In this document: positions 16,510-24,794 of the stretch, piece after piece
How the letters are laid out: each line of letters begins with the position of its first letter
How positions within the stretch are numbered: the stretch's first letter is position 1
NCBI GenBank assembly: GCA_963205455.1
Contig: CAUJJL010000147.1
Span: 1-32,728, forward strand
Direction of reading: 5' to 3'
Origin: Verrucomicrobiota bacterium
Lineage (GTDB): Bacteria > Verrucomicrobiota > Verrucomicrobiia > Opitutales > Opitutaceae
DNA: 32,728 bases
Notes under the pieces: model-generated
The model's input: only the letters and a program-made list of their open reading frames with translations
What the model was told of the DNA's origin: nothing
Databases searched by the model: none
Translations under genes and position numbers: made by a program

Positions 16510-17565
16510 ATGATGAATCTTCGCTCCCTTGGCTGCACGAGCCTCAAAGTTTCCGAACTGTGCCTCGGCACGATGAATTTCGGATGGCAGACGGATGAAT
16601 CAACCTCCCTGTCCCTCCTCGACGCCTTCCACGCGGCGGGCGGCAACTTCATCCAGTCGCTCGGCGTCGATGCCGGCCCAGCCGCATCCCCCATCTCGCC
16701 CTCGTTTTCTGAAACCGTCGTCGGCGCGTGGTGGCGATCGCGCGGCATTCCGCGCAGGGAGCTCGTTCTCGCCACACGCATCAGCGTCGGAGGAAAGGAT
16801 GCCGAGGGCACATCCTCACCGGGAGCCCGGGTGCGCGACCTGTGCGAAACATCCCTCCGCCGCCTGCGCACCGACTATCTTGACATTCTTGTCTGCGAAT
16901 GGTCCGGAGCCGGTCATCCCCCCGAGACGCTCCGGCGCGGCCTCGACTGGCTTGTCCGTGAGGGTTGGGTGCGGTATGTCGCATTCTCAAATCTCCCGAG
17001 CTGGCGCGTCGCCGTGGGCGTCCGCGACGGTTTCGAGAGGATTCATTGCCGCATAAGCGCGGTTCAGGCGGACTATTCCCTGCTCTCGCGCACGCCGTTT
17101 GAATCCGACCTTGCAGAACTTTGCGCCGAACAACGCATCGGTTTCTTTGCGCGGTCGCCTCTCGCAGGCGGCCTGTTGACCAGGAAATCCGACGGCGGCA
17201 GCTCCCTCAGCCCCGCACGCCGCGCCTGGCTCGGCGAACGCCATGGCTGGGACGCCATCGAACGCGCCACCCAGGCGCTCGGCGAACTCGCGCTCGACAG
17301 CGGTTACACCGAGTCGCAGATCGCCCTCGCCTGGGTGCTGCATCATCCGGGGGTCACTTCCCTCGTCATGGGCGTAAGCTCCACCGGACACCTGCGCGAT
17401 GCCGTCAAGGCTTCACGCATCCGCCTCGGTGCCGACGAATTGAGGCTCCTCCACCACGCTTCGCGATTGCAGCAGATCGCATTGCCCTACCGATCCTCGT
17501 CACTGAGCCGATCGTCATCCGTCCAAGGCGCCGCACGCGCTCCCGTTGAACTGGAAAATGTCTGA
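16510..17565 (+). CDS. aldo/keto reductase-fold protein lacking the catalytic tetrad
   Basis: A 351-residue TIM-barrel protein clearly of the AKR family: LGCTSLKVSELCLGTMNFGWQTDE (7-30), TSLRRLRTDYLDI (114-126), WVRYVAFSNLPSWRV and RSPLAGGLLT. NADPH-dependent AKRs use Asp, Tyr, Lys and His. By alignment with the usual blocks FIDTADVY, VLATK and DLYQSH, the four positions here read Gln49, Asp54, Arg90 and Glu130 (NFIQSLGVDAG, VLATRIS, DILVCEW). All four are changed, while the NADP-binding C-terminal half looks intact. It is therefore probably not a reductase; a binding or regulatory role is possible. The reading frame is undisturbed over its full length, so it is not a simple pseudogene. It is followed 12 bases later by the HPF gene. 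Confidence 0.85.
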   Translation: MMNLRSLGCTSLKVSELCLGTMNFGWQTDESTSLSLLDAFHAAGGNFIQSLGVDAGPAASPISPSFSETVVGAWWRSRGIPRRELVLATRISVGGKDAEGTSSPGARVRDLCETSLRRLRTDYLDILVCEWSGAGHPPETLRRGLDWLVREGWVRYVAFSNLPSWRVAVGVRDGFERIHCRISAVQADYSLLSRTPFESDLAELCAEQRIGFFARSPLAGGLLTRKSDGGSSLSPARRAWLGERHGWDAIERATQALGELALDSGYTESQIALAWVLHHPGVTSLVMGVSSTGHLRDAVKASRIRLGADELRLLHHASRLQQIALPYRSSSLSRSSSVQGAARAPVELENV

Positions 17566-17577
17566 ATCCTCATCCTC

Positions 17578-17982
17578 ATGACTTCCATCATTCGTTCTTC
17601 AAATGAATTCGAACCGCGCCTCATCCTGCGCGGAGTCCACCTCTGGCTGACCGACTCGATGAAGACGTCCATCCGGCAGAAGGCGGACCGTCTCTTCCGT
17701 CACGAGCCTCGCATCATCCGCATTCGCATCAGCGTCGCCTGCGACCGCCAGCGGAGTTCCCGAAAATTCACCGCCAATGGACGCATCGAAATGCGTGGCC
17801 CCGATCTCAGCGCGGCCGTGACGACTGAAAATGCCTACCGGTCGGTGAGTCTGCTTATCGACAAGCTCGATCGCATGCTCCGCAAACGCACCACGGCGCT
17901 GATCAGCCGACGTTCCGGAGACATCCGGGAGCAAGCCACGAAGCGCGCACCGCGCGCGCGTCTGGCTGCCGTGCACGCCTGA
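17578..17982 (+). CDS. hpf: HPF/RaiA-type ribosome hibernation factor
   Basis: A 134-residue protein with the S30AE beta-alpha-beta-beta-beta-alpha domain over about residues 12-105: LILRGVHLWLTDSMKTSIRQKADRLFRH, RIRISVACDRQ, FTANGRIEMRGPDLSAAVTTENAYRSVSLLIDKLDRMLRKR. Such proteins bind the small ribosomal subunit and shut down translation in resting cells. It lacks the C-terminal dimerisation domain of long HPF, so it is a short form with a basic tail (SRRSGDIREQATKRAPRARLA). It lies 12 bases after the AKR-like gene and is probably cotranscribed with it, which may hint that the AKR-like protein is also a stationary-phase protein. Confidence 0.85.
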   Translation: MTSIIRSSNEFEPRLILRGVHLWLTDSMKTSIRQKADRLFRHEPRIIRIRISVACDRQRSSRKFTANGRIEMRGPDLSAAVTTENAYRSVSLLIDKLDRMLRKRTTALISRRSGDIREQATKRAPRARLAAVHA

Positions 17983-18211
17983 GCTCCGGTTCCGCTAGCG
18001 CCGCACGCATTCACGGCGCGATGGACAGCTTCACCCGTGTTTGCGTGGGTTGATGGGATTGCCGGTCGGGGGTAGTCTCTGGGGACATTCGATGAAAGGG
18101 CCGCACTCCCTTGCGGGTCCGGCCATCGTCCATCCCCCCACAATTCCATGAAGCATCGTTCCGTGCTGTGCGGATCCTCCGACAGGAGATAGAGCGGAAG
18201 CTGGATAAGGC

Positions 18212-19654
18212 ATGATGATCTCGCTCCCGCTTTCCCGCCCTGCCCGTTTCGCCGCAACAGCGTCATTGAAATCCGCGATTGCGAGGGTCGTCCTGGTCTT
18301 CGCAATCGCATCGCCAGGTACATGGGCCGAGGCGGCGGCCGAGACCGACCGCTTTGGCGGATTGACGGCGTGGACCGTCGGCGCATCGGATCATTTTCAA
18401 CTGAAGGAGGCGCACGGACGCTGGTGGCTCGTCACCCCTGACGGCCGAGGCACGGTGGCGCTGGGGTTAAATCACATCAATGAGCTGAAACACCCGGCTG
18501 AGTATTCGCGCACCCAGTTTGCCCGGCGGCTGGGCACGGATTGGGTCCGGGTTTTTGCCGAGGTCGAGCAGCAGATCCGTCAATGGGGATTCAACAGCGC
18601 CGGGTTTCTGGCACCGCCCGAAATGCGCAAGCTCATGCCCCATGTGCTCAGCACGAAGTTCATCGACGCATCCTTCTGGCAGACCAAGCTCACCTATGCG
18701 GATGTCTTCGCGCCGGAGTTCGTGGCCACCGCAAAGTCCCGCGCGCACGCCGCTGCCGCCGAGATGAAGGCAAACCCGCTGTGCATCGCGTGGACCTGGA
18801 ACGACTCGCTCTGCTGGGATCTCGCCCTGACGCGCAAATCCCACGGCACCGACTTCGTCTCGTTCATGCGGGGATTGCCGAGGGGCGCACCCGGGCGCAT
18901 CCGTTATCAGTCATTCCTGCGTGAGCGGCACGCCCGTATCGGAGCCTTGAATACAGCTTACGGCACGGCGTTCGCATCCTTTCAGGAACTCGGAAGAGCA
19001 GACTGGTCGAAACTGGACCTCGCCCGGCCGGCAGTGCTCGCGGACGACCGTGAATTCCTGCGGCTCATCGCCCGACAGTACTACCAGACCATCAGCACTC
19101 CGTTTCGCCAGGAGCACCCGAAGGGCCTCCTGATGGGCGACCGTTTTCACCTTCGTGATCATCCCGATGAAGTGCTCGAGGAAGCCGCCAAGGTCATCGA
19201 TCTTCTGGGCATCCAGCCGGGGGACCACTACCAGCCCTCCGTCGTGCCGCTTTCGCGCCCGGACGAAACCTGGTTCGACGCCACCGAATTCGACCGCCTG
19301 CACCGGCTGACCGGAAAACCCATCGTCATCGCCGATCACCAGACCGGTTTCTTTGACGACCAGACTCCAAAGACCGGCGGTTGGTTCCAATACGCAACGG
19401 CGGAAGAGGCTGTGGAATCGTATGCCCGGTTTCTTCGCGATGCCTTCGCCCGACCGTACATCGTCGGGTATTTCCGCTGTCAGTACCTCACGCGCTATCA
19501 CGACGAAGCCCGGCGCTTCAAACAGGGCCTCCTCCGCCCCGACGGCACTCCCTACGATGCATTCGTTTCACACCTGCAGCAAACGCATCAGGAAGTCCTG
19601 CAGGATCTGCTCACCCGAACCCATTCCCTGTCGCCCGCAGATTCAGGCAGGTGA
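18212..19654 (+). CDS. exported agarase-like TIM-barrel glycoside hydrolase homologue
   Basis: A 480-residue protein with an N-terminal signal sequence (hydrophobic 20-40, cleavage near WAEAAA). GRWWLVTPDGRGTVALGLNHIN (70-91) is the opening typical of beta-agarase-like (GH50/GH86-related, clan GH-A) enzymes; LRERHARIGALNTAYGTAFASFQEL, IQPGDHYQPS and DAFARPYIVGYFRCQYL also fit that group. Clan GH-A enzymes need two Glu: an acid/base in a block like VDNELSW and a nucleophile in a block like PIxIxEF. Here the matching blocks read WTWNDSLCWD and KPIVIADHQTGF, with no Glu in either place. It may use Asp, act differently, or be non-catalytic. It ends convergent with the first sulfatase gene and is a plausible member of the glycan-degrading set. 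No sugar specificity is claimed. Confidence 0.7.
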   Translation: MMISLPLSRPARFAATASLKSAIARVVLVFAIASPGTWAEAAAETDRFGGLTAWTVGASDHFQLKEAHGRWWLVTPDGRGTVALGLNHINELKHPAEYSRTQFARRLGTDWVRVFAEVEQQIRQWGFNSAGFLAPPEMRKLMPHVLSTKFIDASFWQTKLTYADVFAPEFVATAKSRAHAAAAEMKANPLCIAWTWNDSLCWDLALTRKSHGTDFVSFMRGLPRGAPGRIRYQSFLRERHARIGALNTAYGTAFASFQELGRADWSKLDLARPAVLADDREFLRLIARQYYQTISTPFRQEHPKGLLMGDRFHLRDHPDEVLEEAAKVIDLLGIQPGDHYQPSVVPLSRPDETWFDATEFDRLHRLTGKPIVIADHQTGFFDDQTPKTGGWFQYATAEEAVESYARFLRDAFARPYIVGYFRCQYLTRYHDEARRFKQGLLRPDGTPYDAFVSHLQQTHQEVLQDLLTRTHSLSPADSGR

Positions 19655-19695
19655 GTAGCCGGAGCTCCAATCGGCAGTGGACAAACCAGCCGGGA

Positions 19696-19721
19696 GCGGC
19701 GTCCAACTTCAGCTGCGCCGC
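19696..19721. terminator. stem-loop between convergent genes
   Basis: GCGGCG (19696-19701) pairs with CGCCGC (19716-19721) around a 14-base loop in the 104-base spacer between the agarase-like gene and the convergent sulfatase gene. No T-run; weak candidate. Confidence 0.25.
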
Positions 19722-19758
19722 GTAGACGAAGTGGCAACGACCGCCACCCAAACAGGGC

Positions 19759-21219
19759 TCAGTTCGTCTCCTCTCTGGTCAATTCCGGAAAGACGTTACG
19801 CAGGTCAAGAGGATCTCCAAGGCTTCGCTGTTGCTCCAGCAATCGGGCGAAAAGCTCCCTGATCTTGGGCATGTGGGCTGCGTCCCGCGCAAGGTCAGTA
19901 GTCTCGGCGGGGTCCTTGTCCAATCGATACAGTCGCAGGACCTTGCCAACCGGATAGACGATGAGCTTGAAGGCACCATGGATCAGCGCGCGCTGCGAGT
20001 CGCGATAGGCGGAATAAATATCCGGCTGTTCCCCGCCGCGAGGCTCGTCCATCAGGGGTAACACGCTCCGAAAGTGGACCTGCGATGGACGGGACACTCC
20101 CGCAAGTTCGAGCGTCGTCGGCATCACATCCTGAAGGTGAATTCGGGCTTCAATCCGGCGATTGGCAGCGACACCCGGGCCAGCCACAATGAAGGGAACG
20201 CGCAGGCTATGCTCATGCATGTTCTGCTTTCCCATGAGTCCATGCTGGCCGACGGCGAGCCCGTGATCGGCGGTGAAAAAAATCCATGTGTCCGCAGACC
20301 TGCCGCTTGCTTCCAATGCGTCCAGCACTCTTCCGATCTGAGCATCCAGGTGAGAAATCAAGGCATAGTACTCGCGCCGGTGCGTCCGAACTGCGAACTC
20401 CGTCCGCGGATGCGGCGCCAAACGCTCATCTCGCAAGTCAGGCCCAGCCTCCATCACTTTTGCATAGGGATAGTTCGGGAGGAAATTGACCGGCAAGGTC
20501 ATTTGCTCGACTCGATATTTCTCCAGATATTCCCGCGGCGCCTGCCTCGGATCGTGCGGGGCATTGAAGGCACAGTATACGAAGAAAGGTCGTTGGTCTG
20601 AGCGGGTCAGGCCAAGATAGTCGATCACGTCATCGGCCGTCACCTCACTCCAGTGTTTTCCGCCTTCCCAATACCCTCCCAGACCGCGATCGGCGGGATC
20701 CCAGGGATCAGGCTGTCCTTGCACCGGACGCTGATAACCTTGCGGCACATCCTTGGGCATGCCAGGGCGAATATGCGCCACGTCAGAAAACGACCGCGCC
20801 GCATCAACCGGCAGATGCCATTTCCCGCTCATGAAGGTGCGGTAGCCAGCGGCGCCTAGGATCTGCGGCCACAGCCGCCCCGCCTCCCTTTCGCTTTCAA
20901 GCCGGGGGTAGATGCGCCGGGCATCCCACAGGCTCCGCCCGGTCATCAGCATCGTGCGACTCGCAATGCACACTGCCGGCGACCACGAACCCATGTTGTA
21001 GGCATGCGTGAATGTGGTGCCGCGAGCCATGAGCCGGTCCAGATTGGGCGTTTGCACCACAGGATCGCCCATCGCGTGCAAGACTTCGTAACAGTAGTCA
21101 TCCGCAAAGAGCACAAGGATATTGGGAGCCCCCGATACGCGCCCGGCTGAAACTCCCAGGAAAATCACCAGGCAGACCAACCAACTTGGCGGTCGATTCC
21201 TTCGATCAAACCGGCTCAT
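19759..21219 (-). CDS. exported sulfatase 1 (S1 family)
   Basis: Formylglycine-dependent sulfatase of 486 residues with a signal peptide (WLVCLVIFLGVSAGRVSG, cleaved near residue 31). The metal-binding start is NILVLFADD (33-41). The residue to become formylglycine is Cys84 in AVCIASRTMLMTGR, a CxASR variant of the usual CxPSR; this form is still recognised by some maturation enzymes. GKWHLP, NAPHDPRQAP and FFTADHGLAVGQHGLMGKQNMHEHSLRVPF supply the remaining active-site blocks. It starts 2 bases after the stop of the GH29 fucosidase gene, so the two form one unit and probably act on the same sulfated fucose-containing glycan in the periplasm. It resembles sulfatase 3 in the HGLMGKQNMHEHS region. 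Confidence 0.92.
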   Translation of the reverse strand: MSRFDRRNRPPSWLVCLVIFLGVSAGRVSGAPNILVLFADDYCYEVLHAMGDPVVQTPNLDRLMARGTTFTHAYNMGSWSPAVCIASRTMLMTGRSLWDARRIYPRLESEREAGRLWPQILGAAGYRTFMSGKWHLPVDAARSFSDVAHIRPGMPKDVPQGYQRPVQGQPDPWDPADRGLGGYWEGGKHWSEVTADDVIDYLGLTRSDQRPFFVYCAFNAPHDPRQAPREYLEKYRVEQMTLPVNFLPNYPYAKVMEAGPDLRDERLAPHPRTEFAVRTHRREYYALISHLDAQIGRVLDALEASGRSADTWIFFTADHGLAVGQHGLMGKQNMHEHSLRVPFIVAGPGVAANRRIEARIHLQDVMPTTLELAGVSRPSQVHFRSVLPLMDEPRGGEQPDIYSAYRDSQRALIHGAFKLIVYPVGKVLRLYRLDKDPAETTDLARDAAHMPKIRELFARLLEQQRSLGDPLDLRNVFPELTREETN

Positions 21220-21221
21220 GG

Positions 21222-23117
21222 TTACAAGGGTTCCAAAGTGACACCTTTGAGAAAAAACAGATTGCCATGACTCACCGCAATTGCCCGCACTTCAAGGTGA
21301 TTCTCCCCTGCCTGTGGGATAGACACAGTTCCAATTGCATGTGACCCGAAGGTCCATCGATTGTCCTTCGTCTCACCCTGTTCAGGTGTATTTGTTCTCA
21401 CTTCGAGCAACGGCCCATCCCACTTGGCGGTTGCGCGCGCTTCCGCAGTCAGCGGTCCACTTCCGTCCACAACAACTTGAAAGGTCCCGCCCTCCGGTCC
21501 TTCGGACAGGGCGTATTCGAGGCTGACACGATAACGACCCGGCTGACTGACTGCAAAGTCCCAGCTTACACTTTCTCCGGGCGTCGCAAAGCCTTCGAGA
21601 AATCCTCCGCGCAATATGTTCCGACCATGGTTGTAGCGCAAACTTGAACCGTTCAACCGTGCGCGGGCCACAGGAAGTAGAACGCGCCCCCCTTCGGAAG
21701 CGCGGAGAAGATTCCGGACCACCGGGACAGATTCAAAGTCGACGGCAATCACACTCACCCCCTCCGCCGCAGGACGAGGGACAACTGCAATCGCTGCCTC
21801 CCCATCGCGGGAAAGGACCTCCAACGGAACTTGCCCTGGGTCTGCCAACAGCCACGCACGCACAATCGGACTGCGTAATCCCGGCAATGACAGCACTCCA
21901 TCCCGCGGCCAATCCAGCACATGGAGATAGACACGCGTGCCCCGCCACGTCGACCGTCCCCAGGGAAGGTCAAGAAACGGCCCTGCAAGTGTCCCCCGAA
22001 TACTCTCTCCATTTTTCCGCATCCACCTGCCGAGTCCAGCGAGCGCTTCATACTCGCCAGGTATGAGCGTCCCGTCGGGACGTGGCGCAACATTCAGAAG
22101 CAGATTTCCGCCCTTTGACGCCACGTCAACGAGTGTTCGTACCAAGGTGTCCGGCGATTTGCAGCTTACACCGTCGCCCTTGTACCAATAGCCGCGCTCA
22201 TTGGTGATGGTGAGACTGGTTTCCCACGGTCCCGGAAGGCCGGTCTCGGGAACGCGTTGTTCCGGCGTGAGAAAATCACCGTAGACATCGGTCCCTCTGT
22301 CGTTGATCAGCGCCTCCGGTTGAAGCTCCCGAATCATCCTCACCAATCGCAGCACGTCAGCCCGTACGACCGGATGACTTACCCGCACGATTCCATTCTC
22401 GGCAAACGGCCATTGGATGTCGAACCACACTATGTCGATTTTCCCGTACTGAGTGAGCAGTTCTCTGACCTGGCCTATCTCATAGTCTGCAAATCGACGC
22501 CACGCCGCGGGATCCCGGTCAACCAACGATGGATCGAAGTCGCGGTGCCCGCGGGAAAACCGCCGCCCATCGGCATGGTGCCAGTCAATGTGAGAAAAAT
22601 AGAGACCGATTGCCAGGCCCTCCGCACGAAAGGCATCGATGATCGCCCGCGTGATGTCCGCACGTGAATCTCCCGCGAAAGGTGCCCCCCGTGCGGTGAT
22701 CCGATAGTTGGACAGCCCCGTGTCATACAGATTGAATCCGTCATGGTGCTTGGTGACAAACACCACGTACGACATACCTGCATCCTTCGCCGCTCGCGCC
22801 CAGGCTCCGGGGTTGAAGTTGACCGGATCAAACGTACGCCAAAGCTCCATCCCACGCGCCTCTTCGCCTGGGCTTTCCATCATTCTCCAAATATAGCCGA
22901 TACCGGTCTGGGACCAAGGTCCCCAATGGATGAAAAGGCCAAGTCGCCCGCCTTGCCAGGCAGCGACCCGTCCGGGTTCGGCCCGCAACGCCGCGTCCTC
23001 TTCAGCCTCTCCATACGCTATCGCACACGACAATAGGCACACACAAAGCCTCAATCCTCGGATTGATGAGGAGATTGAAACGCGGGCAGGCGGCAGTGTG
23101 ACAATATCGCTGTTCAT
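21222..23117 (-). CDS. GH29 alpha-L-fucosidase
   Basis: Retaining alpha-L-fucosidase releasing terminal fucose from glycans. ATG 23117 (631 residues) is preferred to a TTG 45 bases upstream. The N-terminus holds a signal sequence with a possible lipobox (LLSC, Cys31), so it may be a lipoprotein. GH29 blocks: RLGLFIHWGPWSQ (58-70), MSYVVFVTKHHDGFNLYDT (115-133), IGLYFSHIDWH (170-180) and the nucleophile Asp233 in IDIVWFDIQWP. A C-terminal extension (about 370-631) has beta-sandwich character (SWDFAVSQPGRYRVSLEYAL ... GENHLEVRAIAV), perhaps for carbohydrate binding. It leads the operon with sulfatase 1, and its promoter carries two LacI-type palindromes, so it is likely induced by the released sugar. 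Confidence 0.92.
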   Translation of the reverse strand: MNSDIVTLPPARVSISSSIRGLRLCVCLLSCAIAYGEAEEDAALRAEPGRVAAWQGGRLGLFIHWGPWSQTGIGYIWRMMESPGEEARGMELWRTFDPVNFNPGAWARAAKDAGMSYVVFVTKHHDGFNLYDTGLSNYRITARGAPFAGDSRADITRAIIDAFRAEGLAIGLYFSHIDWHHADGRRFSRGHRDFDPSLVDRDPAAWRRFADYEIGQVRELLTQYGKIDIVWFDIQWPFAENGIVRVSHPVVRADVLRLVRMIRELQPEALINDRGTDVYGDFLTPEQRVPETGLPGPWETSLTITNERGYWYKGDGVSCKSPDTLVRTLVDVASKGGNLLLNVAPRPDGTLIPGEYEALAGLGRWMRKNGESIRGTLAGPFLDLPWGRSTWRGTRVYLHVLDWPRDGVLSLPGLRSPIVRAWLLADPGQVPLEVLSRDGEAAIAVVPRPAAEGVSVIAVDFESVPVVRNLLRASEGGRVLLPVARARLNGSSLRYNHGRNILRGGFLEGFATPGESVSWDFAVSQPGRYRVSLEYALSEGPEGGTFQVVVDGSGPLTAEARATAKWDGPLLEVRTNTPEQGETKDNRWTFGSHAIGTVSIPQAGENHLEVRAIAVSHGNLFFLKGVTLEPL

Positions 23118-23190
23118 GGTATGGCGGGGATGGGAACAACCTGTCCTCACAGTCTGGACCAATCGAGACCTGTCCGCAAAGCGGGTATTG

Positions 23191-23206
23191 GCTGAAACGC
23201 TTCAGT
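23191..23206. promoter_or_regulatory. LacI-type operator O1
   Basis: GCTGAAACGCTTCAGT, a near-palindrome with the central CG typical of LacI-family sites; it matches the deduced consensus ACTGAAACGTTTCAGT at 14 of 16 positions. It lies in the divergent spacer between the GH29 and sulfatase 2 genes. Confidence 0.6.
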
Positions 23207-23220
23207 CCACGCACTTTTTC

Positions 23221-23236
23221 ACTCGAACGTTTCAGT
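23221..23236. promoter_or_regulatory. LacI-type operator O2
   Basis: ACTCGAACGTTTCAGT, again 14 of 16 positions of the deduced consensus. Its centre is 30 bases from that of O1, about three helical turns, so both sites face the same side of the DNA. It lies 45 bases before the sulfatase 2 start. Confidence 0.6.
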
Positions 23237-23281
23237 GGAGAGACGCTTGCGATCCAGCGGCATCCTGCCATCGGTGCGCCC

Positions 23282-24670
23282 ATGCGTGCCGCCTTCACCC
23301 TTGTATCCGCAATAGGCAGGTTTGCCTTGCCCGCACTTGCGTTGCTTCTCGCAGGCCTGCCCTCCGTTCTCCGCGCCGGACCAGGCGCACTCAATCGTCC
23401 CAATGTGGTCTTCATCCTTGTCGATGACCTCGGGGTCGACTGGGTCCATGCCTACGGTGCGGACCATCCCACCCCCAATCTCGATCGGCTGGCATCAGGC
23501 GGAGTACGGTTTGAAACCGCGTGGACCTCCCCCATCTGCACACCGAGCCGCGTGATGATGCTCACTGGTCAGTATCCCGGACGAACAGGATGGATCGAAC
23601 ACTACGACGTGCCGCGTTGGGGCGGTGCAGGCCTGCAGCCTTCACGCATCGAGACCTGGCCGCAACTCCTCCACACGAACGGCTACGCAACCGCCATCGC
23701 GGGCAAATGGCAGATCAACGATCTCCGCGCGCCCGTCGACATCCTCCAACAACACGGCTTTGACCACCACTGCGTCTGGCCCGGGGTTGAAGCGGGAAAT
23801 CCGAAATCCGAAAAACGATATTGGGATGCCTTTCTTCAGACCGATGGCGTGCGCCGCGTGCATGTTGGCGAATATGGTCCGGATATCACCCAGCGATTTG
23901 CGCTCGAATTCATCCGCACGAACCGCGATCAGCCTTTTCTCCTCTACTACCCCATGATTCTCGTGCACGCCCCCAACGAGGCGACACCACTCAATCGCGA
24001 CACCCCTCCCGCCAACGAGGATCTGCGCTATGCGGGATCTGTAACCTATATGGACCGGCAGGTGGGCGAGCTCCTCGACGAATTGAGCCGACTCGGGCTC
24101 GACTCGCGCACGGCAGTCATTTTCGCGGGCGACAATGGTTCCTCTAGTTCGGGGATGATGCACGGCCATCGCATCCCCGCCGGCAAGGGCACCCTGACCC
24201 AGCGGGGCGTACAGGTGCCCCTTATCGTGCGTGCGCCCATGCTCACGCCCGGCGGATGGGCCACGTCGGAATTGACGGATTTCAGCGACATCTTTCCGAG
24301 CCTCCTCGAACTCGTCGGCCTCCAATCACCCCTCCACCAAGCGGAAGATGGCAAGTCGTGGGTGCCCCTCCTGCGCCGTGACACCGCCTATCTGCCGCGT
24401 CGTTGGATCCAGGCTCAACGTGACCTCGGAAGAACCATCCGCGACCATCGCTACAAGCTCAACAGCGACGGACGGTTCTTTGATCTGAAAACGGATCCCG
24501 ACGAACGACATCCCTTGAATGCAGCGGACAATCCGATCTGGGAGGCTAGCCGCGACAATCTTGCCACAGTCCTCGCGTCCCTCCCGGCCACGGGTCCTGC
24601 CCCATTCCCTGAATACAGTCCCAACCGCATGCGCGAGTACCAGCGTCTTCATTCGAAGGACAAGAATTGA
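23282..24670 (+). CDS. exported sulfatase 2 (S1 family)
   Basis: A 462-residue formylglycine-dependent sulfatase. The signal peptide (ALPALALLLAGLPSVLRAG) ends near residue 33. Metal ligands start at NVVFILVDDLG (41-51). The modified residue is Cys86 in SPICTPSRVMMLTGQYPGRTGW, the canonical CxPSR. AGKWQIND, DNGSSSSGMMHGHRIPAGKGTLTQRGVQVPLIV and a C-terminal DHRYKLNSDGRFFDLKTDPDE complete the fold. It differs clearly from sulfatases 1 and 3 (AGDNGS in place of TxDHGL; no GKQN-EHS block) and so belongs to another S1 subfamily, presumably with a different sulfate position. It is divergent from GH29 and shares the two-operator promoter. Confidence 0.92.
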   Translation: MRAAFTLVSAIGRFALPALALLLAGLPSVLRAGPGALNRPNVVFILVDDLGVDWVHAYGADHPTPNLDRLASGGVRFETAWTSPICTPSRVMMLTGQYPGRTGWIEHYDVPRWGGAGLQPSRIETWPQLLHTNGYATAIAGKWQINDLRAPVDILQQHGFDHHCVWPGVEAGNPKSEKRYWDAFLQTDGVRRVHVGEYGPDITQRFALEFIRTNRDQPFLLYYPMILVHAPNEATPLNRDTPPANEDLRYAGSVTYMDRQVGELLDELSRLGLDSRTAVIFAGDNGSSSSGMMHGHRIPAGKGTLTQRGVQVPLIVRAPMLTPGGWATSELTDFSDIFPSLLELVGLQSPLHQAEDGKSWVPLLRRDTAYLPRRWIQAQRDLGRTIRDHRYKLNSDGRFFDLKTDPDERHPLNAADNPIWEASRDNLATVLASLPATGPAPFPEYSPNRMREYQRLHSKDKN

Positions 24671-24701
24671 TCCACTGCCCACCGAAAGCCCCATTGGCAC
24701 G

Positions 24702-24729
24702 GTGCGCCTTGCAGAGCGGCAAGGCACGC
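24702..24729. terminator. stem-loop between sulfatase 2 and the symporter gene
   Basis: GCCTTGC (24706-24712) and GCAAGGC (24719-24725) form a perfect 7-base stem with a 6-base loop, extended by further pairs after one mismatch. It lies in the 124-base spacer between convergent genes and is a reasonable bidirectional terminator, although no T-run follows. Confidence 0.4.
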
Positions 24730-24794
24730 GAATGCCTGTCTCGCACGAGGTGATGGCTCCCTGTGGCCCCCACATCAACCGGGCACCTGGTTGC

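Noticed and set aside
16026..16871. 281-residue minus-strand frame over the spacer and the AKR-like gene
   Set aside because: Arg/Ser-rich without domains and antisense to a clear family member; the spacer part also shows no coding character in other frames.
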